Assembly: GCA_002900995.3 (NCBI GenBank)
Contig: CM035304.1
Span: 5,844,134-5,908,133, forward strand
Reading direction: 5' to 3'
Source of the DNA: Ganoderma boninense
Taxonomy: Eukaryota > Basidiomycota > Agaricomycetes > Polyporales > Polyporaceae
Length of the DNA stretch: 64,000 nt
Below, in pieces: positions 11,957 through 23,884 of this stretch (position 1 is the stretch's first letter; every line of letters starts with the position of its first letter). Under the pieces are notes generated by a model. It did not search any database and was not told where the DNA came from. It worked only from the letters and a program-made list of their open reading frames with translations. Made by a program: the position numbers and the translations under genes.

Positions 11957-13122
11957 GGTGGTTGACGAGTATGAGAACACTAGGGCATCCCAGAGGAGGC
12001 GGATGGTGGTTGAGGGTGTAAAGATGATTCGTCCCCGATCGCGCGGAGGACGGTGGTGATGGTGCGTAGCACGCGGCGCCCTCCCTCTCCGAGGACTTTG
12101 GCGTCCGTGCCTCGAGTTTCGGCTGAGTTTCATTTCTTCCCCCCTGAGTTAGCTCTATTGAACCTCCGATAGAGGCCCAACATCCGGCGTGCTTCGGAGA
12201 TCGGAGCCCATTAGCGGAGTATAAATCCTGCGACACCCCATCAGCGCTGACTGCTTATCTCGATCTGACCCCGGTCTGGACCGTTTCCCCGGACCGCCCC
12301 AACGAACGAATTCCCGGGTCGGGAATTTATCCTGTTTGTAAGTATTTCGAAACACATGCTGAAGACACAATTCGCTTCATGATCTTGCGATGCTATATAC
12401 GTGCTTAGAAGTCGAGTGAAGCTCAGTGACGTGAGCTTCCACTGGACCAGGTACCATTAAGCCACCTCGTTTGGTAGAGCGCTTATATGTCTAAATCGGG
12501 GCAAGGACCCTGGGGACTGGTTTCAGGGGTCTAGAGAGCGGGGAGGGAAGAAATGGGCGAGCGTACCGAGTCTCGACTCGACATTCGGTTTTTTTATCTC
12601 TCCCAAGTGCTTCGCTTTCTCTTATAACACCTCTAGCGGAAACCACCATGTTCTCCTCCCCTTCCTATCTTTCGACAGCCTCGCACTCCTCCCGCGTACA
12701 CCAGCATCAAACCTTTACCCGAGCGACAGAGGGCTGATCACCGGACAAGGAACTCACGGGGATGCGGAACGCCTGTTCACGAAGTTCTCGCGACTTGGCT
12801 ATGGAGGCACATAGGCTGCCTGACTCATTGCCCGAGCCTGACATCCCCAGTCTAAAAGCGGGCGACAGCAAGCACCTCGCTTTCCCTGCATGCCTTCAGC
12901 CTCGCCGTCTGCGCAGACCACCGATCTAGAGTTCTCGCCTCGCGCTCGGCTCACGACACCAAAACGCACCGACCGAGCCGGTCCATCTCGGTGCCACATG
13001 CGACGCTCGCTGCGCCCTTCTTATTCGCCCCATATTCCCCCGCTGCTTATCCGCTCCTCCTCCGTCGCACTTGCTCCCGCTCCCGAGTCTCGACGGCCGT
13101 TTGCTCCGCTATCTGCCTAGCC
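11957..13122. other. Intergenic, no gene recognised
   Basis: This is the upstream region of two divergent genes (NT-C2, minus; F-box-like, plus). The C/T-rich stretch before 13123 resembles a fungal 5' UTR. A tRNA-like D-arm near 12466 was examined and rejected. Confidence 0.45.
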
Positions 13123-15009
13123 ATGCTGACGCTCATGTCGCTCCCTGATCCGCCGCTATTCAACGTCTGGGAACACCTTCTGGGCGATCTTCCAGCCCAT
13201 GTCTCGTTCTCACAGACCAGTCGCCGGTTCCGCGAGCTCTATGGCAGGGACGACACAAAGTGGCAAGCAGCTCTTTTCTGCGCAGGTTTCGGTCTACCAC
13301 TTCGGAAACTGGCTGCGGCACGGGGAATGGGTGCGGTAGATGGTTTGACCTGGAGAAGGCTAGCCTGTCTCCTGGTGGGACATGCCACTGCCTGCGAGAT
13401 TGGTAGCTGTATGCGCGCAAATGCGTGCTTCGGTGAGTTTTTCCCTCCGCTATTCCCCTCATTTACAATCGTATCGTATCCCCACGTATTCTACACACCG
13501 CACAAGGACGTTCCTGAATATCCGGCGCTCGTGAACGCCCACCACGCCTTCACATTCCTCGAGGCACAGGGCCAGATCCACGAGTAAACCATCCTACGCC
13601 CGACCTATTCGTTGCCCACTTGGACTCTTTCTGGACACCGTTTTTCAACAGCCTCTATATTCCTGAAGGGTCCGAGATTCAATGAGCGGATGCCTGGGTA
13701 TGTTCACTGCGCTCGGTGTTGAACATATTCCTGAGAGAGCGTTACCACCGCCTGTCCTCGCCTCGGGCGTTGCTCACTGCGGTGGGCGCCTGTCTGGTGT
13801 AGCCAATCAGGTTTCAGGGCTTTTGCCACTTTGGAGCGGCCCTTGCGATTTCGTTCTTGGATACACAGGGTACCACAACTATTGCGGTGCTCTCCACAGT
13901 ATCCATTAAGGGGCCACACGCAGCTGTAGGTAGCTCCGGGCCTACCAGCTGATTTTGTGGACCCAGGGACGCAGAGCTGAACGGGCAATCGGCCGGGACA
14001 TTTTAGGGTCACCTGACGGGCTCCGCCGTCACTCGTGGAGGTACGTAACTCTCCCCCACCGGAGCATGGTGGTGGGTGACTATGTTTGGCCGGCCCTATG
14101 ACTGGTCAGCACTGCTATGGTTTTGTTGTTGGCGGCGGGGAGAGTCTGTGCCTTACGTGCGCGTCGTTGGATTTGCTCGACAGAGGACCCTTAGACGTGG
14201 TGGAATTATCTGCAACAATCCGCTAACATATCCTGTAGATGAACAGTACACCCAACTTTCGTACACGAAGATACGCACCGTGCACCCATACTACCCCATC
14301 GAGTTCCACCCGCTCTACTTCTACCTCCACTTCTCCCAATCGCCCTCGTCGGCCTCGAACCACTCCCGCCGCCGCACGATCTCTGCCCACCTCCCGACCC
14401 CGTCCCCCTCGCCGTCCCCGTCGCCATCTCCGCCTCCCCCGCCGTCGATCCCGGACGCCGTCTCGATCCTGCTCACGCACCTGCCGACCTTCCCGGAGTG
14501 CCGGTACGCGCAGTACGGCCCGCTGTGCACGCACCCGAACGCGTCGTGCGCGTTCGCGACGTTCCCGCCCGTCGAGCGGCTCGAGTTCGAGAACGGCGAC
14601 GGCGAGGTGTTCATGGTCGTCGAGAACCCCGGCGGCTGCACGATCCTCGACGTCAACCGCGCCCTCGCGCAGCTGTGAGTCCCTCGCTCGTCGGGCCGGG
14701 ATATATGTACGCATACGCGCTGACGGAGGGGACACACACACAGGATACCGTTCGACGAGTACCACCTCGACGTCGCGGTGCAGCACTACCAGGACCTCGC
14801 GCTAACGTCGGGCCTCTCGCTCCCGCAGTACGCGAGTGCGATCGCGCGTGACCGCGGGTTCCTGGACGACCACGAGTAAGTACGCGTCCATTCCTTACCT
14901 TACTTACGCGCGTGGGTCCGGGAGTGTCGCCGCGGGTCGCGCTTGCTTACCCCTCTGTATTTTGTTCCGCAGGTATCCGTTCCTGCAGCACATCGTCGCC
15001 TCGGCGTGA
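13123..15009 (+). pseudogene. Decayed F-box-like protein gene
   Basis: The pieces look like one protein but the frames do not join. Exon 1 (13123-13432) encodes LPDPPLFNVWEHLLGD.. and VSFSQTSRRFRELY, an F-box-like start, and ends in phase 1. The next piece (from 13507, DVPEYPALVNAHHAF) is in phase 0. Near 13585 the frame shifts again into DLFVAHLDSFWTPFFNSL, and a TGA stops that frame at 13681-13683. A decayed stretch follows, including SWR before a donor near 14070. The 3' exons are clean: 14239-14674 (YTKIRTVHP..PLYFYLHF), 14744-14875 and 14973-15009 (YPFLQHIVASA). F-box proteins select targets for SCF ubiquitin ligases. An alternative reading is assembly error in the middle. The family call is moderate; the lesions are seen directly. 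Confidence 0.6.
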
Positions 15010-17103
15010 GGGCTGGGGATGGGCAGTGTCGCTGTTCGTCGGGGTCTCACCTTGTAGATTTATGTCATGCCGGCGCACGATCGCGTGCGCCGGGTGTTGT
15101 ACGTGGGGTCGGGCTGTATCATCACGGTCATCTCATACCGGTCGCATCGCAGCCAGTGCCACGCACCGTCTTTGCTACTTATCGCGGCTCTTCTCTTCGA
15201 GATGCCGGCCAGTGCCACTGCAAATGCGCCAGAGCCGAGAGGTGGCGACGATTCCAAGAATTGCTCACCTCTGTGCCTTTCGCCCCCTCAGCCATGCGCG
15301 TCGCATCGCCGATGGCGTTCTAAGACTATACTGATAGCCTCATTCTTCTCCCCAGAGCGCAAGCTTAGGAATTTCAGGGCCCAGTGTATTGTTCTTCGCC
15401 ATCGGCCATCATGCATCAGCTCTCGGTGTGCGCAGGGGGGCCACGCGGTGGTGGAGGAGGTGAGCGACCACATGCGTACGCCCCGTCGCGGAAAGCTAGC
15501 TCATAACGTGCTATTAGAGTTCTGCCAGACCACGACGGGCGCACCAGCCGCCCGGCCGGTGCTCGAGCGAGCCGTCACCCGTGGCTTCGCGCGATTGAGA
15601 TGGAGCGGGCGAGCATGTGCTGCACCGTTTGTCGCGAGGTGCGCGCGACATCCAGGGAGACGTGTGCATGAGGTTAGGTACGTCGCCCGAGGTGTCAGTA
15701 CTTCACGCGGACAGGGGCGGAAGAAGATGGCGGCGGACAGCGCGGGAGGACGTGGCCAGAACAGAGAAAGCAGCGCGACGTGCTCAAAATATCTGATAAT
15801 CGATGCGGGCATGGGTGTGGGGTTGGCCGTTCAAACGGTCGAGCGATGTAAGGTGGGTGAACTAGAGGAGATCAGAGTTCGCTCATTGTTGCTGCACAAA
15901 CGGCGTCAGGCAGCAGTAGCGCCGCGGAGACATGAGTTCGACAGAATATGGGCCCACAACTTTCCCCAGCGGCGTAGCGTGAATTACGTCACGGTGCGTG
16001 CATTCGGAAGAGTAAGTGTTATATATAGAGCTGGCCTATTACTGCCCTTATCTTTGCGTGATACACTTCTGATTTGGTTCTTCTAGAGATTTGTAGCAAG
16101 GCAACGTGCCTGTTATCGTGGTCTCTCGGGCAGTTCCTCGACGTCGGTACCGACACCCCCACAGGCCGACATTGCATGGCGCGAGGAAGACGCGGGTCAG
16201 AAAGCCCCCGCCGATGGTGATCTCGGTGTGGACGAGGACGAGGAGGGACGAGGCTCGACACAGGTCCTGTCTGGGTCCCGTGTAGCGTTCAAGTTGGGCT
16301 TTGCCTTTTCTGGGAAGGACGATAATCGCGCTGAAGTCCGATAACTCCTGGCGCTCTATGTAATCCCCAGCTTCTCCCACTCTCTGGTGACGGGGAAACG
16401 AAACTCTCGTTTCCGGCGGCTGTAAGTAGGACTTGGCTCTTTGGTCAATTGGTGCGTTTCTAGCTTGCCTGCCTAGCCATCATCTGACAGGGACGTTTGA
16501 AAATCATGACGACATAACGGCTCATAACGGTAAGTGCTGCAGTTCTCTTCTACGCCTTTCGCAGCCACTAATCGAGATTATCTCCTAGCCGAAGCTCTCT
16601 TGCCCAATGGACGACGACATCCCAGGTTCTCCCTGGAAGCTCTTGCCAAAGCTCCACACGGTTCGTGATGGCGCCCTTCTCGGTGATCATTTGCGTAATC
16701 CCTGAAGTCCATGTAGTATGCGTCCGCAATCCCATCTTTTGTGCAGACGGTCTCGCCAAGGACCAGAACCAGAAGCACGGTACGCAGTTGCAGAAGAGAG
16801 TGATGGCATCTTGCCCCGCATTTCTCTCGCTTTGTAGCAACAACATGGTGCGTGCTTGCGTGCTGATGTTTTCCGACGAGTCGAATGGCTCATCGAGGTC
16901 TCCACTTCATACGCTCTTGTCAGCTAGCGCTCAGCTATCTGTGCCACCTTGTGCAGCTGTAGCACGCACGCGTATCCAGATTCCCTTGATGGCATCCGAA
17001 CGCTTCCAGGCTTCCCGCGGGCATCCGCTCGATGTCTTCCCCAATCGTCTGCGCGCGCGGAACCCTCCCAGTTGCGGAGCAAGGGTCCATTGCCTGAAAG
17101 ACA
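15010..17103. other. Intergenic, no gene recognised
   Basis: A 339-codon frame at 15067-16086 lacks any domain, signal peptide or intron-like structure and is not called a gene. Shorter frames on both strands near 16.6-16.9 kb are also unrecognised. Confidence 0.45.
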
Positions 17104-17110
17104 TATAAGG
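17104..17110 (+). promoter_or_regulatory. TATA box of aspartic peptidase P1
   Basis: TATAAGG lies 89 nt before the P1 ATG at 17193. A pyrimidine-rich 5' leader follows it. The spacing is normal for a fungal core promoter. Confidence 0.6.
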
Positions 17111-17192
17111 CGCATGCAACGTCCTGTTGCCTCCAAGGATCAAGTGCGCTCTCGTCCTCCCCCTTCCTTGCGACTTCCCCTCTGCACTCGCA

Positions 17193-18686
17193 ATGGCCCG
17201 CCTCTCCGCCCTCCTCGCTCTCACCGCGGCTGCCGTCGCGGTCTCGGCGAACCCGGTTGTCGTCCGCGACTCACCCATCACGCTCTCCATCGCGCGTCGC
17301 TTCAACACCACCGGCGTTGTCAACGTCCTCGAGGCGGACCTGGCTCGCGCAAAGGTGCTCAAGGCACGGGGACAGTCGGCCCACGCTGCCGCCCCCCTCA
17401 CCGCCCGATCGGCCGTCAACGTCGCCATCACGAACACTGCGGTCGTCTACTCCGCGAGCGTCGGCGTGGGCTCGCCGGCCACGACCTACGACCTCCTCAT
17501 CGACACCGGATCCTCGAACACCTGGGTCGGCGCGGGCAAGTCGTACGTCAAGACGAAGACCAGTGTCGACACTGGGAACACGGTGGTGAGTTTCCCGCGG
17601 CCGACTCGTGCTTCTCCTTGATTAGAAGGTTGCTCACGGTGGATGGCGGCGGGATGTGCAGTCGGTCAGCTACGGCTCGGGCAGCTTCTCTGGGGAGGAG
17701 TACACGGACACCGTGACCATCGGCTCCCTCGTCATCAAGAACCAGGGCATCGGCGTCGCCAGCCAGTCCCAGGGCTTCACTGGCTACGACGGCATCCTCG
17801 GTATCGGCCCCGTCGACCTCACGGAGGACACGACCTCGAACGGGGGCGAGGTCCCCACCGTCACCAACAACGCGTACTCGGCGGGCTCGATCCCCTCGAA
17901 CTCCATCGGCATCTCGTTCGAGCCGACCACGTCGGAGTCGGAGACCAACGGCGAGCTCACGTTCGGCGGCGTCGACACCTCCAAGTACACGGGCACGCTC
18001 TCATACGTGTAAGTGTTGCAATGCTTGCGTTCTCGAGCACGCATCACTGACAGACTGGGTGCGCAGCCCCATCACTTCGACGTACCCCGCGTCCGAGTAC
18101 GTCGGGATCAACCAGGCGGTCACCTACGGCTCTTCGGGCACCAGCATCCTCTCCTCCACCGCGGGTATCACTGACACCGGTACCACCCTCGTCCTGCTTG
18201 CCTCCAGTGAGTCCGCTCGATCAATCTCGTTGTAATCCCGATTAACGAACGACTGTGCCGGAAACAGACGCCTTCTCTGCTTACAAGAAGGCGACGGGCG
18301 CGACCATGGACAGCGCCACCGGCCTGCTGAAGCTCACCTCGTCCAAGTACGCGAGCCTGCAGAGCTTGTACTTCCACATCGGCAGCAACACCTACGAGTT
18401 CACGGCCAACGCCCAGATCTGGCCTCGCGCAGTATGTCCCTCTTCCCCCTCTGTGCGCCGTTGCTGACGCGCTCCACCCGTCTCGGTCGCACAGCTCAAC
18501 AGCGTCATCGGCGGCACGTCTGGCAACATCTACCTCGTCACCGCGAACCTCGGCACGCCCTCGGGCGAGGGCCTCGACTTCATCAACGGCTACACGTTCC
18601 TCGAGCGGTTCTACTACGTCTACGACGCCGGCAACTCGCGCGTCGGGTTCGCGACCACGTCGTACACGGACGCCACGACCAACTGA
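17193..18686 (+). CDS. Secreted aspartic peptidase P1 (A1 family, polyporopepsin-like)
   Basis: Five exons (17193-17585, 17662-18008, 18067-18206, 18268-18431, 18495-18686) give 411 residues. MARLSALLALTAAAVAVSA is a signal peptide, followed by a propeptide rich in basic residues and then the mature enzyme. The two catalytic motifs are LLIDTGSSNTW and GITDTGTTLVLL. The flap is SVSYGSGSF, with the usual Tyr. C-terminal GEGLDFINGYTFLERFYYVYD is typical of the family. It would cleave proteins at acid pH outside the cell. P1 lacks the cysteine pair seen in P2-P5 and has far fewer introns. It lies 19 kb from that array on the opposite strand. It appears intact. Confidence 0.95.
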
Positions 18687-18841
18687 TCGACGACGACCAC
18701 GAAGCACGACGACGTCGTAACGAAACGAAATTTGCCTGGCCCTTCTTGTATACTTACCTGAGTAGATACCAGCGATGGGATGGGTTGTAACTTATTAGGC
18801 GGCATATGGGGCCGGACATTTGTTGTGATATTAGGGGTATA

Positions 18842-18866
18842 ATTGAGTGTATACTATACACTCAAT
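18842..18866. repeat. Perfect 12 bp inverted repeat downstream of P1
   Basis: ATTGAGTGTATA and its exact complement are separated by one C, about 155 nt after the P1 stop. It could fold in the 3' UTR or be the footprint of a mobile element. No function is assigned. Confidence 0.7.
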
Positions 18867-19126
18867 GAAGAAAGTTCTGGGCACTTTGTACGGGTCCTGT
18901 GCGTTTTGGATTGGCACTTTTTAGACTCCATTGGTTAACTGAGTCAACATCGCAGTGACAAAGGATCGAAATTAAGTGCGATAGCTGAGCCTGCTGCTAC
19001 TTACCTCCAGCCCGCACGGCCAGGTCGAATGCAGTGAGGAACGGGAGCATTTATTCGTCCACCGGTCGATCCAGTTCGATCCAAGTCGTGCCCGAAATGC
19101 CGCGACGCTTGGGTTCGTGGCAAAAT

Positions 19127-19196
19127 GCATCCGCCGGGAGTCGAACCCGGAGCTAGGCCATGGGAAGACCCAATGTTACCGCTACACCACGAATGC
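19127..19196 (-). tRNA. tRNA-Gly (anticodon CCC)
   Basis: The complement folds as a 70 nt tRNA without an intron. The acceptor arms are GCATTCG and CGGATGC. The D arm contains AGCGGTA. The anticodon stem GGGTC/GGCCT encloses TTCCCAT, and the T arm is CCGGG-TTCGACT-CCCGG. The loop places CCC at positions 34-36, after U33 and before A37, so it should read GGG glycine codons. TTTT follows at once (19125-19122), a polymerase III stop. Confidence 0.9.
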
Positions 19197-20569
19197 TACA
19201 ACAACATCGGAGCGAACATCCATCGCGTATGACTGGTTTTCCCCTCTCGGAGCTTCTTGGCCTCACCGTTACTCAATTTCGAACCCCAATTCTGCAGCAC
19301 AAGAACACGGTTTGCAGCTTGCGTTAGCACTGTAGTACCTCGGACTCGCCCCCCTAGGTCACCGGCCTGCATCGGCCCCTCCCCTTCCCCCTTCCTTACT
19401 CTTTGCCCTGGGGGATTGAATGGGTCAGATCTGTTTCGACACTAGTACTGCCTATCCTTGATCCATGTCTTAAGTCTTCCGTGAAACATGGAGTGAAGAC
19501 CGAGGCACCGCACTTTGCAGGGCCTCGCAGAGGATCGAACGGCTTCCGATCGTGTTGCTGATCAAGGCGTTCTTTCGACGGCTTCGACGTAGGAACGTTG
19601 GCCGAGCCAAATCCTAGTCCTAAGCAATAGGCTCTAACAGACTTGTGTGGCGCGGGGAGGAAAATGTCGACTCTGGTTGTGATTCTGTTCTCCGTCGTAC
19701 GCATATTTGTGGGATCACCTTGGCACCGAAGGGGACTTTCTCCAGAAAGCGAGACAATGTAGGACAATGCTGTATATACGTCCGAAGCGCAACAGTCGAT
19801 ATGTATACAGTGTCGCACCTTGTGCACCACCTCAAAGCCAGGACGCTCGCTTGATGAAGATAACGATATAGAATCCCAGGAAGGCGGGGAGGCGGAACAG
19901 CTCGGAGCGCGGAATTCTGGAGTGGCATGGGCGCAGGGCGCAGAGCATATCCATGATCATAGGATTCGGCGGCCGCGGATCTGAGCTATGTGGTATCGAT
20001 GGGCGGGTCTTTACCTGTTTGCGCCCATATGAGTAGCAAATCTACTTGCATTAACCCGAGTAGGTAGGATGGTTGTCAGCTCCAGACATGGCTCAGTGGA
20101 AAGGATACGACCGACGCACCAGCAGCAAAACCTCCCTCCTGCGGCACCGACACTCGCTATGAAGCAGACCTGTTGGCGCAGTGTTCCTCTGGATGCAGTG
20201 AGGAGAGAAGCTCAGTTCCTGATGTTGTGATTGCACATCTGGATGTTAGGTGGGACTCCCTATATGCGCCGCCAGAGTTGTTCGAAACGGGAATGAGGGG
20301 GAGGATGGACGCGCTCGGGGACGAAAGGGGCCCGGTGAATATGCGAAAGCGAGTCATAGCAGTTGCCGATTGGGATGGATCTAACATGGATACAACGTAC
20401 TGCAACGGATACACCACATGAACTTCTCTTCTTCCTTCCTGCCTGCTCCACCCACACCCGCCATTGTCGCCTCAGGAGCCCTTCTGATCTAGTCGGATCG
20501 CGTGCGTGGAGTGCCTCCTCGAAAATAGTATTGAGATATGGTCGGGACTAGGGCCTCGGGGACTGGGGT
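19197..20569. other. Intergenic, no gene recognised
   Basis: No frame on either strand shows known motifs. This holds upstream sequence of the tRNA and the 3' flank of the NEDD8 gene. Confidence 0.45.
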
Positions 20570-21094
20570 CTAGCACGTGCCGCCACGGAGGGCAAGGACA
20601 AGATGTAGTACTGCCCCGGCCGAGATGTTGAAGTCCTTCACGACCTTGTCGTCCGCCCTGCATAGCGAGCTCCTAGTCAGAGAACGCGTACCAGATAAAG
20701 GAGGGAGGGCGGGCGCACATTTGCCGTCCGGCGTAGATCAAACGCTGCTGGGGTGGTGGAACACCAGATTGCTCCTCGACCTTCTCCTTGATACGTGAAA
20801 CCTATAGTGCACGAAGGGGAGGAGGTGGACGTCTTGAGCAAAGGGGGTAGGAGCGCGTAGTAATATATGGCACACCTGGTCCTCAGGGTCGATATCGAGC
20901 TCGATCTGCGGTTTGCGTCGGATGAGATTGATGTTTGCACGTATTAATTCAACATCTAATAATTGTGGCGACGCGATCTGCATACCTCCTTGCCGGTGAG
21001 GGTCTGGGCACAAGTCGAGATGAAGAGATGAGTGGCCACATTTAAAGGACGCGCATTTACTAAGCGGATTGCTCACCTTTACTTTGATAATCAT
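20570..21094 (-). CDS. RUB1: NEDD8/RUB1 ubiquitin-like modifier
   Basis: Five tiny exons encode 78 residues: 21077-21094 (MIIKVK), 20986-21003 (TLTGKE), 20876-20905 ([10 protein letters not shown]), 20719-20801 and 20570-20657. The joined product is a beta-grasp ubiquitin fold ending in LVLALRGG plus a two-residue tail (TC) that must be removed to expose Gly76. Ala at position 72 (LALRGG), where ubiquitin has Arg, marks NEDD8 rather than ubiquitin. NEDD8 is conjugated to cullins and activates SCF-type ligases. All phases agree and all introns are GT-AG (61-80 nt). Two of the exons are only 18 nt, so simple gene finders will probably miss this gene. Confidence 0.95.
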
Positions 21095-21574
21095 CTTAGC
21101 GACGTGTAAATCAAGATAATTGGGCTAGGACCGGGGTGTTGTTGAATCGCAGGCGGGGGGGACAGGGAGAGGAATGAGTAGGGGAAGGTCGTGGTGGCGT
21201 TTCTCAAGCACCTACAAACGCGTAGACGCGCGACACCTATGTCTGTCACGTGCAATACACAACGGGCGCTCTGTTCCTTCGAGTTGATTCAGTGGAACAA
21301 GTGGAACTCAGTGTCCGACGACCAGCACTGACCATAACTTCACCATCTGCTGATCTATGGACGTATACAAGGTATGTAACATGTTGCTTGCGTTGTTGCG
21401 CCATGCACGTCCATTAGTCATTTGGTAAATCACGGAGCTTAGGCTGCAGAAATGCTCACTGGACTCCGACGGCGACACTGCTCTAGCACCAGATCGCCGC
21501 CTCCGTTGGGACCAAAGGCCATCCTACAGCCGCAATAATAGGCGGCCTCAATTGCGAACAGTATCTTTCAGGAA
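21095..21574. other. Divergent promoter region
   Basis: The 480 nt between the NEDD8 gene (-) and NTPase copy B (+) contain no recognised gene or clear TATA box. Confidence 0.5.
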
Positions 21575-23884
21575 ATGCGTTCAGATCAGATAGGGCTCGA
21601 TGGTGAGGGGTCTGTAAGGGGGCGATATGGGTCATTCCAGTCCAATGGAGTACTGCCGCGGACGATGACGCAGACTTGCGGTTGACACCGCATCCTGAAC
21701 AGGGCAGTTTAAAATCGATGACTGTATGCTCAGGAGTTTGTAGTTTGCCCTTGTATTTCTCTCATCGCCTGATGGGTTTCGCATTTTTTCCACCCTCAGA
21801 GCGTTTCCAGGAACTCTACGATGAGGTCTGGCAACAGGGTCACGCGTTCACCCGGAGACATGAAGGAGTACCCATCCTGGAGAAATTCCTCTCTCGGCTA
21901 GCACACCGCCAAGTCATCTTCGTCCGTGAAGAGTATCATCGCATATGGGAGCACATACTCTCGCGGCGGAGCGCCGCCATCGACGCGGGAGACATGGAGC
22001 AAGAGGGCCTGACCATTAACGGCCAGCCTGGGATCGGTACGTATCTTCAGGCAGTCTCAGAGGGAGTCCTTGCTCGTCGTCAGAAGCCTGACAATCGATC
22101 TGACCCACAGGCAAATCGCTGTTCCTGTACTATGCCCTGGGTGCCGCCCTTTTAGCCCGTATCCCGGTCGTGCTCTGCAAGCACGAGCAGTTCTGCTACA
22201 CGTTCGACACAACCGGCTTCAAGCGATTCTGGTTCAACCGCGGAGAGCCGCTCGACCTCCCGGATCACACGCTGTTCCTGGTCGACTGCAACTGGGACCT
22301 CTCATCACCCCCACCTCTCCTCTTGGAACGCAGCGGAGTCCTCGTTCTCACCGGATCCCCCATACACGAGACGGGCTGGGAACGCATGAATCCCTCGGGC
22401 CGTACTCTGTTCTGGATGATGGACGTGTGGACGCGCGCAGAGATGCACGCACTCCAGTAAGTGCCAAACGCCGCCGCCGCCGTTCTCGAACGCAAGCCGC
22501 CACCCATTCAAGCTGACCCCACACGCATGTACCTCTACCTGTACTCCCACAGACGCACCCTCGAAGCCCTCCCAACAACGCCCGCATGGGTGACCCCGGG
22601 CCCCTCACCCGGGAAGCCCGTCTACACCCCCGTCGAGCTCCTCGACCTGCTCGGCCCCTCCGCCCGGCAATGCCTCCACTTCGCCGGGAAGCCCAAGACC
22701 CCCGCCGGGCCCACCGCCGACCTGCGCAGCTGCACCAAGGCCGGCTGCGCATGGGTCCTCGAGCACCTCGACGCGGTCCTGGGCCCCTATCCTGGCATCC
22801 CGCGGCGCAGCGATCGCCCGCTCCCCCGCGCGTTCTTCGTCGACGACAGCACCGACGGCGTCCTCGCGCTCTGCGCGCCCCAGCCCATGCCGCGTCGCGC
22901 ATCCACAGACACGGCAACAGCCTCGCACGCGCACGCGCACACGAACCCCTCGCGCGCGCCGCCCGAGTTCCGCTACGCCGCCCCAACGCTGCTCCTCCGG
23001 CAGCAGCTCACCGCCTCCCTCTTCCAGCTCGCCCCGCTAACGCCCTGGCGCACCCCGCACGCCCTCGCGGCCGAGGCGCGCTCGCGCTCGCCAGCCTTCG
23101 CCGCCGCCGCGTTCTACCAGCCGCTCCTCGTCCAGTACCTCCTCGACACGCAGGCCGGGCGCGTCTGCCACCTCGTCCTCGACGACGAACACGACAGCCC
23201 GACGGAAAGCTGGACGTTCCGCCTGGGGCCCGGCCTGCAGGTCCGTCCGCAGGCGATCGAGCTCGACCCGGAGGCGTCTCTGGATGTTGACTTCGATTTC
23301 GATTTGGAGATGGAGGATGGGGACGGGTGCATCCTGGCCCCGCGCGCGGGCTTCACGGCGTTCGACGTGCTCGTCGTGAGCGAGGACGGGGACGAGGACG
23401 AGGACGGGGACGAGGACGAGGACGGGCACACGACGCGCGTGACGATGCTCCGAGCGGCCGTCGGCCCCGACGCCCTCCTCCTCGACCTCGACGCCAGCGG
23501 GGACAAGGAGGCGATCCGCGGCGCGATCGACGTGCTCGAGAGGATGTTGCCCGAGCCAGAGGCGGTGCGGTGGTGCTTCGTGTACGCCGCGAGGGACGGC
23601 GAGCGCGCGAGGAGGCTGGCGGAGAGCGCGGTCGAGAGGCGGGCGCTGGAGGGGGTGGATCCGCGCTTGCGGGTCGGCTGGATGAAGGTGGGGAGTCGGA
23701 ACGAGAGGAGGCGGGCCGTCCTGGTGAGTTCAACTGTTTGGCTGTGGCTGTGCTGTGAGAAGGAGCCTTCGGTGCTCATCCTAAAACGCGCCGGCCTTCG
23801 CAGGACGCGCTCGAGGTCGGGAAGCCTGAGGATGGGGATGAGAGCGAGGAAGAGCCGCCTGCGAAGCGGATCAGGCGCGAATGA
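21575..23884 (+). CDS. Large P-loop NTPase of the agaricomycete RHS/Crinkler-like type, copy B
   Basis: Exons 21575-21602, 21800-22036, 22111-22456, 22553-23723 and 23804-23884 join in phase to 620 residues. The Walker A motif GQPGIGKS is split by an intron after GQPGI, exactly as in copy A. The Walker B-like strand is DHTLFLVDCNWDL. Shared blocks include FYQPLLVQYLLDTQAGRVCHL and YTPVELLDLLGP. An acidic Asp/Glu/Gly repeat (23380-23428) sits in a loop where copy A has none. The C-terminus PPAKRIRRE resembles a nuclear localisation signal. The first exon (28 nt) is inferred from phase and GTGAGG; an ATG in exon 2's upstream frame is the alternative. The gene is convergent with the HET gene that follows. 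Function unknown; probably an ATP/GTP-dependent module. Confidence 0.72.

Noticed and set aside
12460..12530. tRNA-like D-arm (TTTGGTAGAGC)
   Set aside because: No matching acceptor stem or T-arm could be paired.
15067..16086. 339-codon open frame on the plus strand
   Set aside because: No domain, signal peptide, repeat or splice structure, and its residue make-up looks like a chance frame in GC-rich DNA.
16568..16846. Minus-strand frames near 16.6-16.9 kb
   Set aside because: Two overlapping frames, neither with a motif nor a plausible splice partner.
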